Origin: an uncultured archaeon
GTDB lineage: Archaea; Halobacteriota; Methanosarcinia; Methanosarcinales; Methanoperedenaceae
Length of the DNA: 64,000 nt
Direction of reading: 5' to 3'
Assembly (NCBI GenBank): GCA_902386135.1
Contig: CABMIB010000074.1
Coordinates: 1 to 64,000 of the forward strand
The notes below the pieces were generated by a model. The model searched no databases and was not told the origin of the DNA. It was given only the letters and a program-made list of their open reading frames with translations. Positions 1-7,722 of the stretch are shown here, one piece after another (position 1 is the first letter of the stretch; the number at the start of each line of letters is the position of its first letter). The translations under genes and the position numbers were made by a program.

Positions 1-129
1 GTGTATCTGCTCAAGAAATTCCCGCAATGGCTGGGCGGGCAGATAAGGGAATATCAGGTGTGGTATAACGAGGAAAGGCTGCACAGAGGAATTGGAATAC
101 AGCCGGCAAAGATCTGTGAGAAGGTGTAA
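1..129 (+). pseudogene. C-terminal end of a DDE integrase-type transposase, cut by the window edge
   Basis: An open frame runs from base 1 to a TAA at 127-129 and encodes 42 residues. It contains YNEERLHRGIGIQPAKI, the C-terminal signature (YNxxRxHxxLgxxTP-like) of rve/DDE integrase domains in IS481- or IS3-type transposases. The start lies outside the window, so I cannot tell a complete insertion sequence from a remnant. No terminal inverted repeat is evident between 130 and 190. The family assignment rests on this short motif only. Confidence 0.6.
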
Positions 130-193
130 CGTTGGAAAGTTGACTTAACAGTATGCAAAGGTATAAACTCTCAAAATTTAATAGGGGAAAACG

Positions 194-508
194 GTGGTCT
201 CGCTGAGTACTGAAGGGAATGAGAAAATAAAAGCGCGTGTTACAAAGTATTTAACGCGCGATGAAACAGGCATACGGAAGTCTGTTTTGAAGCTATTCCT
301 GAACAGTAAGCCGTATACCACACAGGAAATATTTGATTCCCTCGTCAGGGAAGGCTTTGATGTAAATTACAGGGGCGTCTCGGCTATGGTAGGTCTGATG
401 AACACAAGGCTTGGCATCCTGAGAATAGATGTGAAAGGCGACCATAATGTCTATTCTCTTAAATATGAGTATAAAAATGCCGTAAAGATGGTCATGGATA
501 ATTACTGA
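194..508 (+). CDS. DUF2551 family archaeal protein
   Basis: A 104-residue soluble protein that I recognise as the DUF2551 family of methanogens and relatives. The conserved segment DETGIRKSVLKLFLNSK is followed by FDVNYRGVSAMVGLMNTRLG, which reads like a compact winged-helix fold. A DNA-binding role is plausible but unproven. The start is GTG at 194, with a purine-rich stretch (AGGGGAAAA) just upstream. The gene converges on hdrA, and its stop is only 12 bases from the hdrA stop. No partner gene is visible on its upstream side, where a transposase remnant ends. Confidence 0.75.
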   Translation: MVSLSTEGNEKIKARVTKYLTRDETGIRKSVLKLFLNSKPYTTQEIFDSLVREGFDVNYRGVSAMVGLMNTRLGILRIDVKGDHNVYSLKYEYKNAVKMVMDNY

Positions 509-520
509 GTGCCGGTTAAT

Positions 521-2884
521 TTATTCTTCGGCAGTCTCAGAGCTATCCCCTTTCTCCTTCTTGCTCCTCTTCTCTGCCTTGGTGCCGGCCTGCGTTGCGA
601 ACACGTTCAGGAGGTCTGTCATTTTTTCGTACTGCGCAGTCTCGATGTGCGAATACCGCAGCGGCTTCTTATGCTTTCTCGTCTCTTTTTTAAGCCTCTT
701 GTAAAGCTCATCCGAGCGGGATGTGAGTTTTTCATCAGTCGTACCTTCGATAAGCATAACGCCTGTGGCTCCGTACTCAAAAGCTGCGTTTACAACATCG
801 GCATCCAGGATATGGATTGACGGCACACTTACGAACCTGACGAGTGACGAGTACTGCTTCCTGTTCACGCCTGCAATATCTGCGGCGGCATAAGCATAAG
901 GGTCGAGGAACACGACAACACCGGGCGCTTCACCCAGTATGGCCTTAAGCTGTGCCTTCAACTGGTTGCGGGTGTAGTTCCGTATCTCAATGCCTTTTAT
1001 CGGGCATGCAGGCACGCATATTCCGCATCCGGTGCATGCAAGAGGCGACAGTACCGCTTTGCCGCCTTCAAGGTTAAGGGCATTATAAGGGCAGGCTTTC
1101 ACACAGTCTCCGCATCCGTTGCACTCCAGGATCATGGGTTTTTCGGGAGGGATGAGGATTATGCCTTTCCCGAGGAACTGCGAGGCCTTATGCGCCGCGC
1201 TTATGCCTTCCGTGACTGAGTCGTGTATATCCTTCGGACCGAGCACGCATCCCGCGGCAAATGCTGACTGGTTCAATGTATTCACCGGGTCAAGTTTTAC
1301 GTGCTTTTCTTCTACGAACCCGTCATCTCCCAGGGGCACGCCGAGTTTATCCGCAAGTTCTTTTGTTCCTGCGGACGGCACGAGAGCGGGGCACAGCACT
1401 ACCATGTCGAATACCTCGCGCCCTTTCATACCAAGGTTCGTATCCTCGTACTGCACCATGAGCGTGCCGTCGGGCTTAGGAATTATTTCAGCAATTTTTC
1501 CGCGTACGTAGTTCACGCCTTTTTCCTGCGTATGGTGATAGAACTCCTCAAACCGCCTTCCCGCAGAACGCATATCTATATAGAATATCCATGCCTCGGC
1601 GTCGCCTTTCATCTTCTTGACAAGCTGAGCCTGTTTCTGCGAGTAAATGCAGCATACCTTTGAACAGTATTTCTTTCCTCTTCCTGTGAAATCCCGGCTG
1701 CCGGCGCACAGCACAAAAGCTACACGGTTTGGGAATGAGCCGTCCGCTTTTTGCAACCTCATGCCGGTCTTGCTCTTTGCCGAGAGCATCTCTTCGAATT
1801 CGATCGCGGTCAGGAGATTGGGGGCAGGATAGTTGTATTCTTCAATAACCGAAAGGTCAAGAGGTTCAAAACCCGTGGCTATTGCAACAGCCCCGACGGA
1901 GATCGTGCTTGTCTCCTCTTTTGCTTCCAGGTTTATGGCATCGCGCGGGCATACCTTCACGCATGCGCCGCACTGTTTGCATTTTGACATATCAATCATG
2001 TATGCCTGCGGGACAGCCTGGGCAAAAGGCAGGAATATTGCGCCAGTGGGACATTTTCTGGCACATGCGCCGCAGGATATGCATTTTTTGATATCCACAT
2101 AGCGCGGGCTGTGTTTGAGGGTTATGGTATAATCCCCGGGGCTTCCCTTTACATCCGCAACCTCGGTCTGCGTGAGCAAAGTGATGTTCGGATGATTGTG
2201 CACTGCTACCATCTTTGGCGTGAGAATGCATTGCGAGCAGTCCAGAGTCGGGAAGGTCTTGGAAAGACCTATCATATGCCCGCCCAGGAAAGGCGCTTTT
2301 TCTATCAGTATCACTTCATGGTTATCGGCCATTTCAAGGGCTGTGGTTATACCTGCAATACCTCCGCCCACGACCAGTGTCCTGTCGACCAGCTTTTTCT
2401 CAAGCGGCACAAGAGGCTCTATGGAGCCGATGCGGGCTACTGCGCCTTTTATCAGGCCTTTGACCTTTGCGTCAATACCTGCTTTATCATGTACCCAGCT
2501 CGCCTGCTCCCGTATGTTCGTGATTTCAAGAAGGTTCGGATTGATACCTGCTTTCTTTGCCATGCTCCTGAAAGTCTCAAGGTGCAGCTTGGGCGAGCAT
2601 GAGCCTATAACGACCCTGTCAATTCTTCCCTTCTCAATATCGTTCTTGATCCTTTCCTGCCCCTGGCTGCTGCACAGGTAATCCTGGATATTGACAATCA
2701 GGTTTTTATCCGTTTTCAGCGAATCGGCAACGGCCTGGAGGTCAACGACGTCGCCTATGTTCCCGCCGCACCTGCACAGGTACACGCCGATCTTCTTTGG
2801 CTGTACATTCCCATTCTCTTTCTTGGGAGGTATTTCGTTTTCAGGCGTTGTCTCACCGGTGAGAGGTAATTCTTTCTCTGTCAT
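521..2884 (-). CDS. hdrA: Heterodisulfide reductase subunit A with fused MvhD-like C-terminal domain
   Basis: The flavoprotein subunit of soluble heterodisulfide reductase, which passes electrons between FAD, iron-sulfur clusters and HdrBC for CoM-S-S-CoB chemistry or related electron bifurcation or confurcation. Visible in 787 residues: an N-terminal Cys-containing domain (YLCRCGGNIGD near 36), a FAD dinucleotide fold VVGGGIAGIT at 171-180, DCSQCILTPK at 215-224, two ferredoxin motifs CxxCxxCxxxCP at 268-279 and 302-313, and two more near 590-640. After about residue 650 there is an MvhD-like domain (AADIAGVNRKQY), but none of the usual [2Fe-2S] cysteines is present. The tail is Lys/Glu-rich. 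It is the last gene of hdrCBA, starting 2 bases after the hdrB stop. The layout resembles the HdrA2 type of Methanosarcina (known fusion). Confidence 0.95.
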   Translation of the reverse strand: MTEKELPLTGETTPENEIPPKKENGNVQPKKIGVYLCRCGGNIGDVVDLQAVADSLKTDKNLIVNIQDYLCSSQGQERIKNDIEKGRIDRVVIGSCSPKLHLETFRSMAKKAGINPNLLEITNIREQASWVHDKAGIDAKVKGLIKGAVARIGSIEPLVPLEKKLVDRTLVVGGGIAGITTALEMADNHEVILIEKAPFLGGHMIGLSKTFPTLDCSQCILTPKMVAVHNHPNITLLTQTEVADVKGSPGDYTITLKHSPRYVDIKKCISCGACARKCPTGAIFLPFAQAVPQAYMIDMSKCKQCGACVKVCPRDAINLEAKEETSTISVGAVAIATGFEPLDLSVIEEYNYPAPNLLTAIEFEEMLSAKSKTGMRLQKADGSFPNRVAFVLCAGSRDFTGRGKKYCSKVCCIYSQKQAQLVKKMKGDAEAWIFYIDMRSAGRRFEEFYHHTQEKGVNYVRGKIAEIIPKPDGTLMVQYEDTNLGMKGREVFDMVVLCPALVPSAGTKELADKLGVPLGDDGFVEEKHVKLDPVNTLNQSAFAAGCVLGPKDIHDSVTEGISAAHKASQFLGKGIILIPPEKPMILECNGCGDCVKACPYNALNLEGGKAVLSPLACTGCGICVPACPIKGIEIRNYTRNQLKAQLKAILGEAPGVVVFLDPYAYAAADIAGVNRKQYSSLVRFVSVPSIHILDADVVNAAFEYGATGVMLIEGTTDEKLTSRSDELYKRLKKETRKHKKPLRYSHIETAQYEKMTDLLNVFATQAGTKAEKRSKKEKGDSSETAEE

Positions 2885-2886
2885 TG

Positions 2887-3729
2887 TTACCTCCCTATCC
2901 TGGCAACTAATTTATCGGTAGGAACAAGGTGTTTGTCCAGTCCCAGTTCTTTGGGACTCATGCCCATGGCAAGACCGATAAGCTGCGTGAAATAAATGAT
3001 CGGCATATCAAATTTAATATTGTATTTCGATTCCACTGCTTTCTGTTTGGCATCAAGCTGGAGGTGGCACATCGGGCATGTCACTACCATGCAGTCTGCA
3101 CCTGATTCCTTTGCCATGCCAAGCAGGTCTTTTGCAAGGCTCAGGGCTAAGTCTTCGTTGGTTATGAGAACCGGACCCCCGCAGCATTTTGTCTTATAAT
3201 AGTATTTTACAGGCTCCGCCCCCAGGGTAAAGATGAGGTTATCCAGCGATTTAGGATTCTCAGGGCTGTCGAATTTGTTCTCAGGTCGAGTGAGCAGGCA
3301 GCCGTAATAGGGCACGGCTTTTATTTTTAATGGTTTTTTGACATTTTCAGCCAGTTTTGCAAGCCCGTAGTCTTTTACTATGACCTCAAGCAGGTGTTTT
3401 GGTTTTGTGTTCCCATCGTATTTATTTGTGAGTTTTCCATTTATCATATTTTTTAAAGTCGCATCCTCAAGCGCTGTATTGGCGCGCATCAGGTTCGAAT
3501 AACAGAGATTGCACGGGGTTGCTATATCAAGCCCTTTTGCCGAGGCAAGCGTCCTTGATGAAAGAGCCGCTCTTACGTTCCTGTCGGGCACATGGAGAGC
3601 GCCGCAGCAGTTCCAGTTTTTGACCTCCTCAAGCTCAATGCCGAGGCGGCGGAATACCGCTTCTACCGACATGCGGTAGTCAATTGCAGTTCCGTGCTGC
3701 GCGCATCCGGGGTAATAAGAGTATTTCAT
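2887..3729 (-). CDS. hdrB: Heterodisulfide reductase subunit B (CCG-domain protein)
   Basis: The catalytic subunit of soluble HdrABC, which carries noncubane [4Fe-4S] clusters and reduces the disulfide CoM-S-S-CoB or performs the reverse reaction. Its 280 residues contain two cysteine-rich CCG modules: C9, NWNCCGALH and TPCNLC in the first, and YYGCLL, TKCCGGPV and VTCPMC in the second. This matches the family pattern C-x(31-39)-CC-x(35-36)-CxxC. There is no signal peptide or membrane segment, so it acts in the cytoplasm. Its start overlaps the hdrC stop by 4 bases (ATGA), indicating translational coupling, and hdrA follows directly. Confidence 0.96.
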   Translation of the reverse strand: MKYSYYPGCAQHGTAIDYRMSVEAVFRRLGIELEEVKNWNCCGALHVPDRNVRAALSSRTLASAKGLDIATPCNLCYSNLMRANTALEDATLKNMINGKLTNKYDGNTKPKHLLEVIVKDYGLAKLAENVKKPLKIKAVPYYGCLLTRPENKFDSPENPKSLDNLIFTLGAEPVKYYYKTKCCGGPVLITNEDLALSLAKDLLGMAKESGADCMVVTCPMCHLQLDAKQKAVESKYNIKFDMPIIYFTQLIGLAMGMSPKELGLDKHLVPTDKLVARIGR

Positions 3730-4385
3730 TTTTCAGCCTCCCCGCCTGTATCGGCTGCTTTTCCCTCATTCTTTTCCCCGGCTTCTGCTTTCGTTTCTGC
3801 ATTCTCTTTTGTTCCGCTCTCCGGCTTTTTCTCCTGTTTTTCCTCCCCGGTTTTGAAGATGGCATCCAGTTCGCGTACATCTTCCATCTTATCAGGCATT
3901 AGTGGCAGTTTTCCCCTGGACATAAGCGACAGGCCGAAAGGAGCCTGTTTTATCATTCCGGGTTCGGACAGGCTGTATTTTGAGATCAGCAGGAACTCCG
4001 ATGCTCTTCCGTTCTTTTTTACCACATCCGAGAAGATATTATCAAATTTGGAATTCTTGTTCTTTATGCCCTCGGCTATAGCTATAGGCTTTAACGTCTC
4101 CATAAGCTCGGTCGGGCGTATCCCCCGCGGGCAGCGTACCGAGCATGAAAAGCATGTTGTGCATATCCAGATGGTATTGCTGTTCAGAACCTCATGTTTA
4201 AGCCCAAGCTGGACCATGCGCACAAGCTGGCGCGGCGTGTAATCCATCTCATGACTTACAGGGCATGAGCCCGCGCATATCCCGCACTGCATGCACGTTG
4301 GTATTTTCTCGCCGACCGGTGTTTTTAGGATGAGGTCGCGAAAAGCAGTGTCTCTGGTTTCCGGTAGTATTGTTTCTTTTTTCAT
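3726..4385 (-). CDS. hdrC: Heterodisulfide reductase subunit C with charged C-terminal extension
   Basis: The ferredoxin-like electron relay between HdrA and HdrB. Two [4Fe-4S] motifs are visible: C31, C34, C37, C41-Pro and C75, C78, C81, C85-Pro. The recognisable HdrC domain covers roughly residues 1-170. After it comes a low-complexity Lys/Glu/Ala-rich tail of about 50 residues. HdrA has a similar charged tail, so the tails may be a lineage trait or a contact surface (inference). It is the first gene of hdrCBA; a TATA-like element lies at 4421-4431 on the minus strand. Confidence 0.94.
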   Translation of the reverse strand: MKKETILPETRDTAFRDLILKTPVGEKIPTCMQCGICAGSCPVSHEMDYTPRQLVRMVQLGLKHEVLNSNTIWICTTCFSCSVRCPRGIRPTELMETLKPIAIAEGIKNKNSKFDNIFSDVVKKNGRASEFLLISKYSLSEPGMIKQAPFGLSLMSRGKLPLMPDKMEDVRELDAIFKTGEEKQEKKPESGTKENAETKAEAGEKNEGKAADTGGEAEK

Positions 4386-4420
4386 TATTAATCCTGGAGG
4401 AAGGCGTATGAAGATTTCAT

Positions 4421-4431
4421 GCTATATAAAT
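4421..4431 (-). promoter_or_regulatory. hdrC: TATA box candidate for hdrCBA
   Basis: On the minus strand this reads AATTTATATAGC, close to the archaeal TATA consensus. It lies about 36-46 bases upstream of the hdrC ATG, which allows transcription to start 10-20 bases before the codon. The 12-bp tandem repeat at 4491-4548 begins about 60 bases further upstream. Confidence 0.5.
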
Positions 4432-4490
4432 TTTATTAGTGACACTTTACGCCTGTAGATACCCCCGCAATTTCGACAAAACACAATTTT

Positions 4491-4548
4491 TATCTCGCCT
4501 TTTATCTCGCCTTTTATCTCGCCTTTTATCTCGCCTTTTATCTCGCCT
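4491..4548. repeat. 12-bp tandem repeat, about 4.8 copies
   Basis: The unit TATCTCGCCTTT is repeated head to tail without a single mismatch: full copies begin at 4491, 4503, 4515 and 4527, and a partial copy begins at 4539. The array starts about 60 bases upstream of the putative hdrC TATA box and touches the last codon of the small gene at 4547. The perfect copies suggest recent slippage expansion. The unit is far too short and has no spacers, so this is not a CRISPR array. Confidence 0.95.
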
Positions 4549-4888
4549 ACTTTTTCATTATAAAAAATTTACTATTGTATTGAGGAACGAACTCCGGATG
4601 TTCCTCTTTCACTGCATCTATTGATTGTAATAATATATCTTCTTTTGTTGCATCGATTTGGGCTTTTTTACCTAAACTGTTCATTCTTAAAGGCTGGTAA
4701 TACAGTCTTAACATATTTTGCAGAGGGCTGCCCCTCGGTATATGTTCCATTTCTCCTTTCACTTGCTCTCTCATTTCTTTAAGTTTGTTTTTCGCCTCTG
4801 TTATTTTATTGTTCATGCAGCGTACGTATGCATGTATGTATCCATGGTATATAAACACTTTGGTGGGATTTTTCATGCCAGGGTACAT
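4547..4888 (-). CDS. Hypothetical small protein upstream of hdrCBA
   Basis: An open frame of 113 residues that I do not recognise. Alternative starts are at 4876 (MKNPTK) and a shorter form beginning MNNKITEAKNKLKEMREQV. The central part is rich in Lys, Glu and Met and predicts helices; no cysteines cluster and there is no membrane segment. It is divergent from cofC, whose ATG is 58 bases away. Its stop codon lies at the edge of a perfect 12-bp tandem repeat, so the C-terminus may have been reshaped by repeat expansion. It could be spurious, but codon usage and length make a real gene more likely than not. Confidence 0.5.
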   Translation of the reverse strand: MYPGMKNPTKVFIYHGYIHAYVRCMNNKITEAKNKLKEMREQVKGEMEHIPRGSPLQNMLRLYYQPLRMNSLGKKAQIDATKEDILLQSIDAVKEEHPEFVPQYNSKFFIMKK

Positions 4889-4945
4889 TAGAAAGGTCTC
4901 ATTTTTTCCAAAGCTTTTTATCGGTATACCCTGTCTTTTGGAGGT

Positions 4946-5590
4946 ATGAGAGCCGTCATCCCGTTCAAGAAGGGCAACGCCAAATCGAGGTTAGGAACGC
5001 TTCTCTGCGAAAAAGAACGAGAGGAGCTTGCGATGGCGATGCTCAATGATGTTGCAGAGGCGCTGCTCGGCTCGGGGTGTTTCAGGGTTATCGATTTACT
5101 GACAACTTCGATCATCGAGGTTAAAGGATTAAACACAGTATTAACAGAAAAAGGCCTGAACGAGGCATTGAACGAGTACCTCGGAAAAATGTCCTCGCAT
5201 TCGATGGACGAACCCGTTCTTATTATAATGGCAGACATTCCTCTTGTCTCGATGAAAAACATTAAGGAAATTACGGCATCCGCTGCAGATATCGTGATCG
5301 TGCCGGGGAGGATGGGCGGCACCAATGCCCTGTTTATCCGGCACCCTTCAAGCTTCCATGTGGATTACTACGGGGCAAGTTTCTTAAAGCACAAAGAAAT
5401 CGCAGCCGGAAGCGGCCTTGAAATTGAGGTTTTTGACTCATTTAACTTGAGTACGGATATTGATGAGGTTGCTGATCTTACAGAGATTTTACTTCATGGG
5501 AAAGGACATGCGGCGCGTTATCTCAAAAAACTTGGGTTCACGGTAGTAGAAGCGGAAAATGGTGGCAGGGTTGGATTAAAAAAGGTATAG
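4946..5590 (+). CDS. cofC: 2-phospho-L-lactate (or phosphoenolpyruvate) guanylyltransferase
   Basis: A 214-residue nucleotidyltransferase of the CofC family, which activates 2-phospholactate or PEP with GTP for coenzyme F420 biosynthesis. The N-terminus AVIPFKKGNAKSRL is the family signature for nucleotide binding, and IIMADIPLV is the conserved acidic metal-binding segment. The later NLSTDIDEVADL motif is also typical. GGAGG at 4940-4944 lies only one base from the ATG, an unusually short spacing, so the message may be leaderless or use an unusual site. The gene stands alone and is divergent from the hypothetical gene at 4547. F420 supply fits HdrABC-type metabolism. Confidence 0.9.
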   Translation: MRAVIPFKKGNAKSRLGTLLCEKEREELAMAMLNDVAEALLGSGCFRVIDLLTTSIIEVKGLNTVLTEKGLNEALNEYLGKMSSHSMDEPVLIIMADIPLVSMKNIKEITASAADIVIVPGRMGGTNALFIRHPSSFHVDYYGASFLKHKEIAAGSGLEIEVFDSFNLSTDIDEVADLTEILLHGKGHAARYLKKLGFTVVEAENGGRVGLKKV

Positions 5591-5622
5591 AGCTTGAGTT
5601 TAATACCCTAATCGATAACTAT

Positions 5623-5641
5623 ATTTGGAGTCACTCCAAAT
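5623..5641. promoter_or_regulatory. Perfect 19-bp palindrome, candidate metal-regulator operator
   Basis: ATTTGGAGTCACTCCAAAT is a perfect inverted repeat with 9-bp arms and one central base. It lies just downstream of a TATA-like stretch (ATAACTATAT, about 5615-5624) and 8 bases before the GTG start of the DtxR-like regulator. That is the position expected for an autorepressor site covering the transcription start of the metal-uptake operon. Confidence 0.7.
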
Positions 5642-5649
5642 TTAGAGTT

Positions 5650-6084
5650 GTGAAAGGTATAAATGGACTGGAACTATCCCCGAAAAAGATAGACTATCTG
5701 AAATTCATTAAGGATAAGAGAAGGACAAAGACCACGGAAATATCCGATGAGTTCAAAGTCGATCCTTCCACGACGACCAAGATATTACTTGAACTCGCAA
5801 AAACAGATCTGATAACCTATACACCCTATCACGGCTGTTCTCTTACGGAAAAAGGTATCAAGTATGTAGAATTCCTGAACAGGCGGCATGGACTTATAGT
5901 ATGCATGCTGGTAGGCATGGGAATGGACGCAAAAACCGCATGCGAAGCCGCTGGAAGATTCGAATATTTCGTCACGAAAGATGTGGTGGACATACTGTGC
6001 AAGAATTTCTCCCACCCTGACCACAGTCCATGCGGGACAAAGATAAGTCGCGACACCTGCTGTTGCTGTCCGGGAGGTCGCTGA
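5650..6084 (+). CDS. DtxR/MntR-like metal-dependent regulator with Cys-rich tail
   Basis: A 144-residue protein with an N-terminal winged helix (about 1-70, RTKTTEISDEFKVDPSTTTKILLELAK) and a C-terminal helical domain. Toward the end HPDHSPCGTKI lines up with the HPExCPHGxPI signature of DtxR-family repressors. It is extended by DTCCCCPGGR, four consecutive cysteines that I do not know from the family. The start is GTG at 5650. It is the first gene of an operon with a zinc/manganese ABC transporter, beginning 2 bases before the binding-protein gene, so it probably represses metal uptake through the palindrome at 5623-5641. The metal cannot be told from sequence. Confidence 0.8.
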   Translation: MKGINGLELSPKKIDYLKFIKDKRRTKTTEISDEFKVDPSTTTKILLELAKTDLITYTPYHGCSLTEKGIKYVEFLNRRHGLIVCMLVGMGMDAKTACEAAGRFEYFVTKDVVDILCKNFSHPDHSPCGTKISRDTCCCCPGGR

Positions 6085-6085
6085 G

Positions 6086-6991
6086 ATGAACTCTGTAAAG
6101 TCTGCATTTACTCTCATTTTACTCATTGTATTGCTTGTGAGCCTCACAGGATGTGTTGAGCAACCAAAGTCAAGTGGAAAAATCAATGTCGTTACTTCCT
6201 TTTATCCTCTTTATGAATTTTCAAAGCGTATAGGGGGTGAAAAGGCCGATGTATCGGTACTGGTTCCTGCGGGCGCAGAACCACATGACTGGGAACCCGG
6301 CCCACAGGATATTATCAAAGTAGAGTCCGCTCAGATATTTGTTTATAATGGAGCGGGGCTTGAACCTTACGTTGATAAAATTATAACAAAGACCGAATCC
6401 CAGAAATTAATTGTTGTGGATTCAAGCGAAGGGATTGAATTAATTAAAGAAGGGGGAACGCCGGATCCCCATATCTGGCTTGACCCGGTGCTGGCAAAAC
6501 ACCAGGTAGATGCTATAGAGACAGCGTTTATAAAAGCCGACCCGAAAAATAGTGATTATTACACGGCAAATGCCCGGGCACTTAAGCAGGATCTGGACGC
6601 ACTGGATGCAAATGTTTCAAAAGAATTAGCTCCTGTCAAAAAGAAGGTATTTATAACTGCCCACGCCTCATTCGGCTATTTTGCCAAAAGGTATGGTTTA
6701 ACGCAAATCGCAATTGCAGGGCTCTCCCCTGACATAGAGCCCAGCCCTGCAAAAATAGCCGAGATCGTCAGGCTTGCACAGGAGAATAAAGTGAAATACA
6801 TTTTCTTTGAGACTTTAGTAAGCCCGAAGCTATCTGAAACTATTGCAAAAGAAGCGGGAGCGCAAACACTGGTGCTTAACCCTATAGAGGGACTTTCTGA
6901 AGATCAGATCAAGCAAGGAGAGAACTACTTTACTATAATGCGGGAGAACGTGAAAAACCTTAAACTAGCGCTGGAGCCTGAGAATGGATGA
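6086..6991 (+). CDS. znuA: Zinc/manganese ABC transporter substrate-binding lipoprotein
   Basis: A cluster A-I metal-binding protein of 301 residues. A lipoprotein signal ends in LTGC (Cys23), so it is anchored outside the membrane. Likely metal ligands are the His of AEPHDWEPG, the His of PHIWLDP and the His of TAHASFGYF, plus a late acidic residue, as in ZnuA/TroA proteins. There is no long His-rich loop, which some zinc-specific members have, so manganese or iron remain possible. Its 3' end overlaps the ATPase gene by 8 bases. Confidence 0.88.
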   Translation: MNSVKSAFTLILLIVLLVSLTGCVEQPKSSGKINVVTSFYPLYEFSKRIGGEKADVSVLVPAGAEPHDWEPGPQDIIKVESAQIFVYNGAGLEPYVDKIITKTESQKLIVVDSSEGIELIKEGGTPDPHIWLDPVLAKHQVDAIETAFIKADPKNSDYYTANARALKQDLDALDANVSKELAPVKKKVFITAHASFGYFAKRYGLTQIAIAGLSPDIEPSPAKIAEIVRLAQENKVKYIFFETLVSPKLSETIAKEAGAQTLVLNPIEGLSEDQIKQGENYFTIMRENVKNLKLALEPENG

Positions 6992-7721
6992 AAAAATCAT
7001 TGAAATGACAAGTATAAGTTATAAGCAGGATGCTTCGCGCATTCTTGAAGATATTAATCTGGAAATAAAGCGGGGAGAATTTTTAGGGATTATAGGTCCT
7101 AATGGTGCGGGTAAGACCACGCTGCTGAAAATAATGCTGGGTCTGATTAAACCAACGAGCGGTACAATAAAGCTGTTTGGGGAGGATATACATCACTTTA
7201 AGGACTGGTATAAAATAGGATACATTCCCCAGCATGCCTTGAATTATGACGCAAATTTTCCTGTAAACGTGTTTGAAGTGGTCTCCATGGGCAGATTCTC
7301 AAAAAAAGGCCTCTTCAAAAACCTTGGAAAGGAAGATATGCGGGTGATTGATGACGCGCTGGAAATAGTGGGCATGAAAGAGTATAAAAACAGGCGGATA
7401 GGCGAACTGTCTGGTGGTCAGCAGCAACGAGTATTCATCGCAAGGGCCCTGGCGAGTCAACCGGAATTATTGATTTTGGATGAGCCTACAGTAGGTGTGG
7501 ATATCGCGGGGCAAAAAGAATTCTATGATTTTTTGGAGAAATTAAATAAGGAGAAAAAAATCACCCTGGTGATTGTAACCCATGATATAGGGAATATAAG
7601 TTCCCGCATCGGAAGGCTTGCCTGCATCAATAAAAAGATGTTCTCCGGATGCCACCCCGAAGAACTGTTCGGCTATGCTCCTGAAGGTATGAAGTTCGTG
7701 CATCACTTACATGGGGAATAA
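6984..7721 (+). CDS. znuC: Metal ABC transporter ATP-binding protein
   Basis: A 245-residue ABC ATPase that powers metal import with the neighbouring permease. Walker A is GPNGAGKTT, the signature motif is LSGGQQQR, Walker B is LLILDEP, and the switch histidine is in VTHD. Length and order are standard for ZnuC/TroB-like proteins. The start overlaps the znuA-like stop, and the permease start follows the TAA at 7719-7721 by one base. Confidence 0.92.
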   Translation: MDEKIIEMTSISYKQDASRILEDINLEIKRGEFLGIIGPNGAGKTTLLKIMLGLIKPTSGTIKLFGEDIHHFKDWYKIGYIPQHALNYDANFPVNVFEVVSMGRFSKKGLFKNLGKEDMRVIDDALEIVGMKEYKNRRIGELSGGQQQRVFIARALASQPELLILDEPTVGVDIAGQKEFYDFLEKLNKEKKITLVIVTHDIGNISSRIGRLACINKKMFSGCHPEELFGYAPEGMKFVHHLHGE

Positions 7722-7722
7722 C

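Noticed and set aside
4491-4548. CRISPR array
   Set aside because: The unit is 12 bp, directly tandem, with no spacers and no cas genes nearby.
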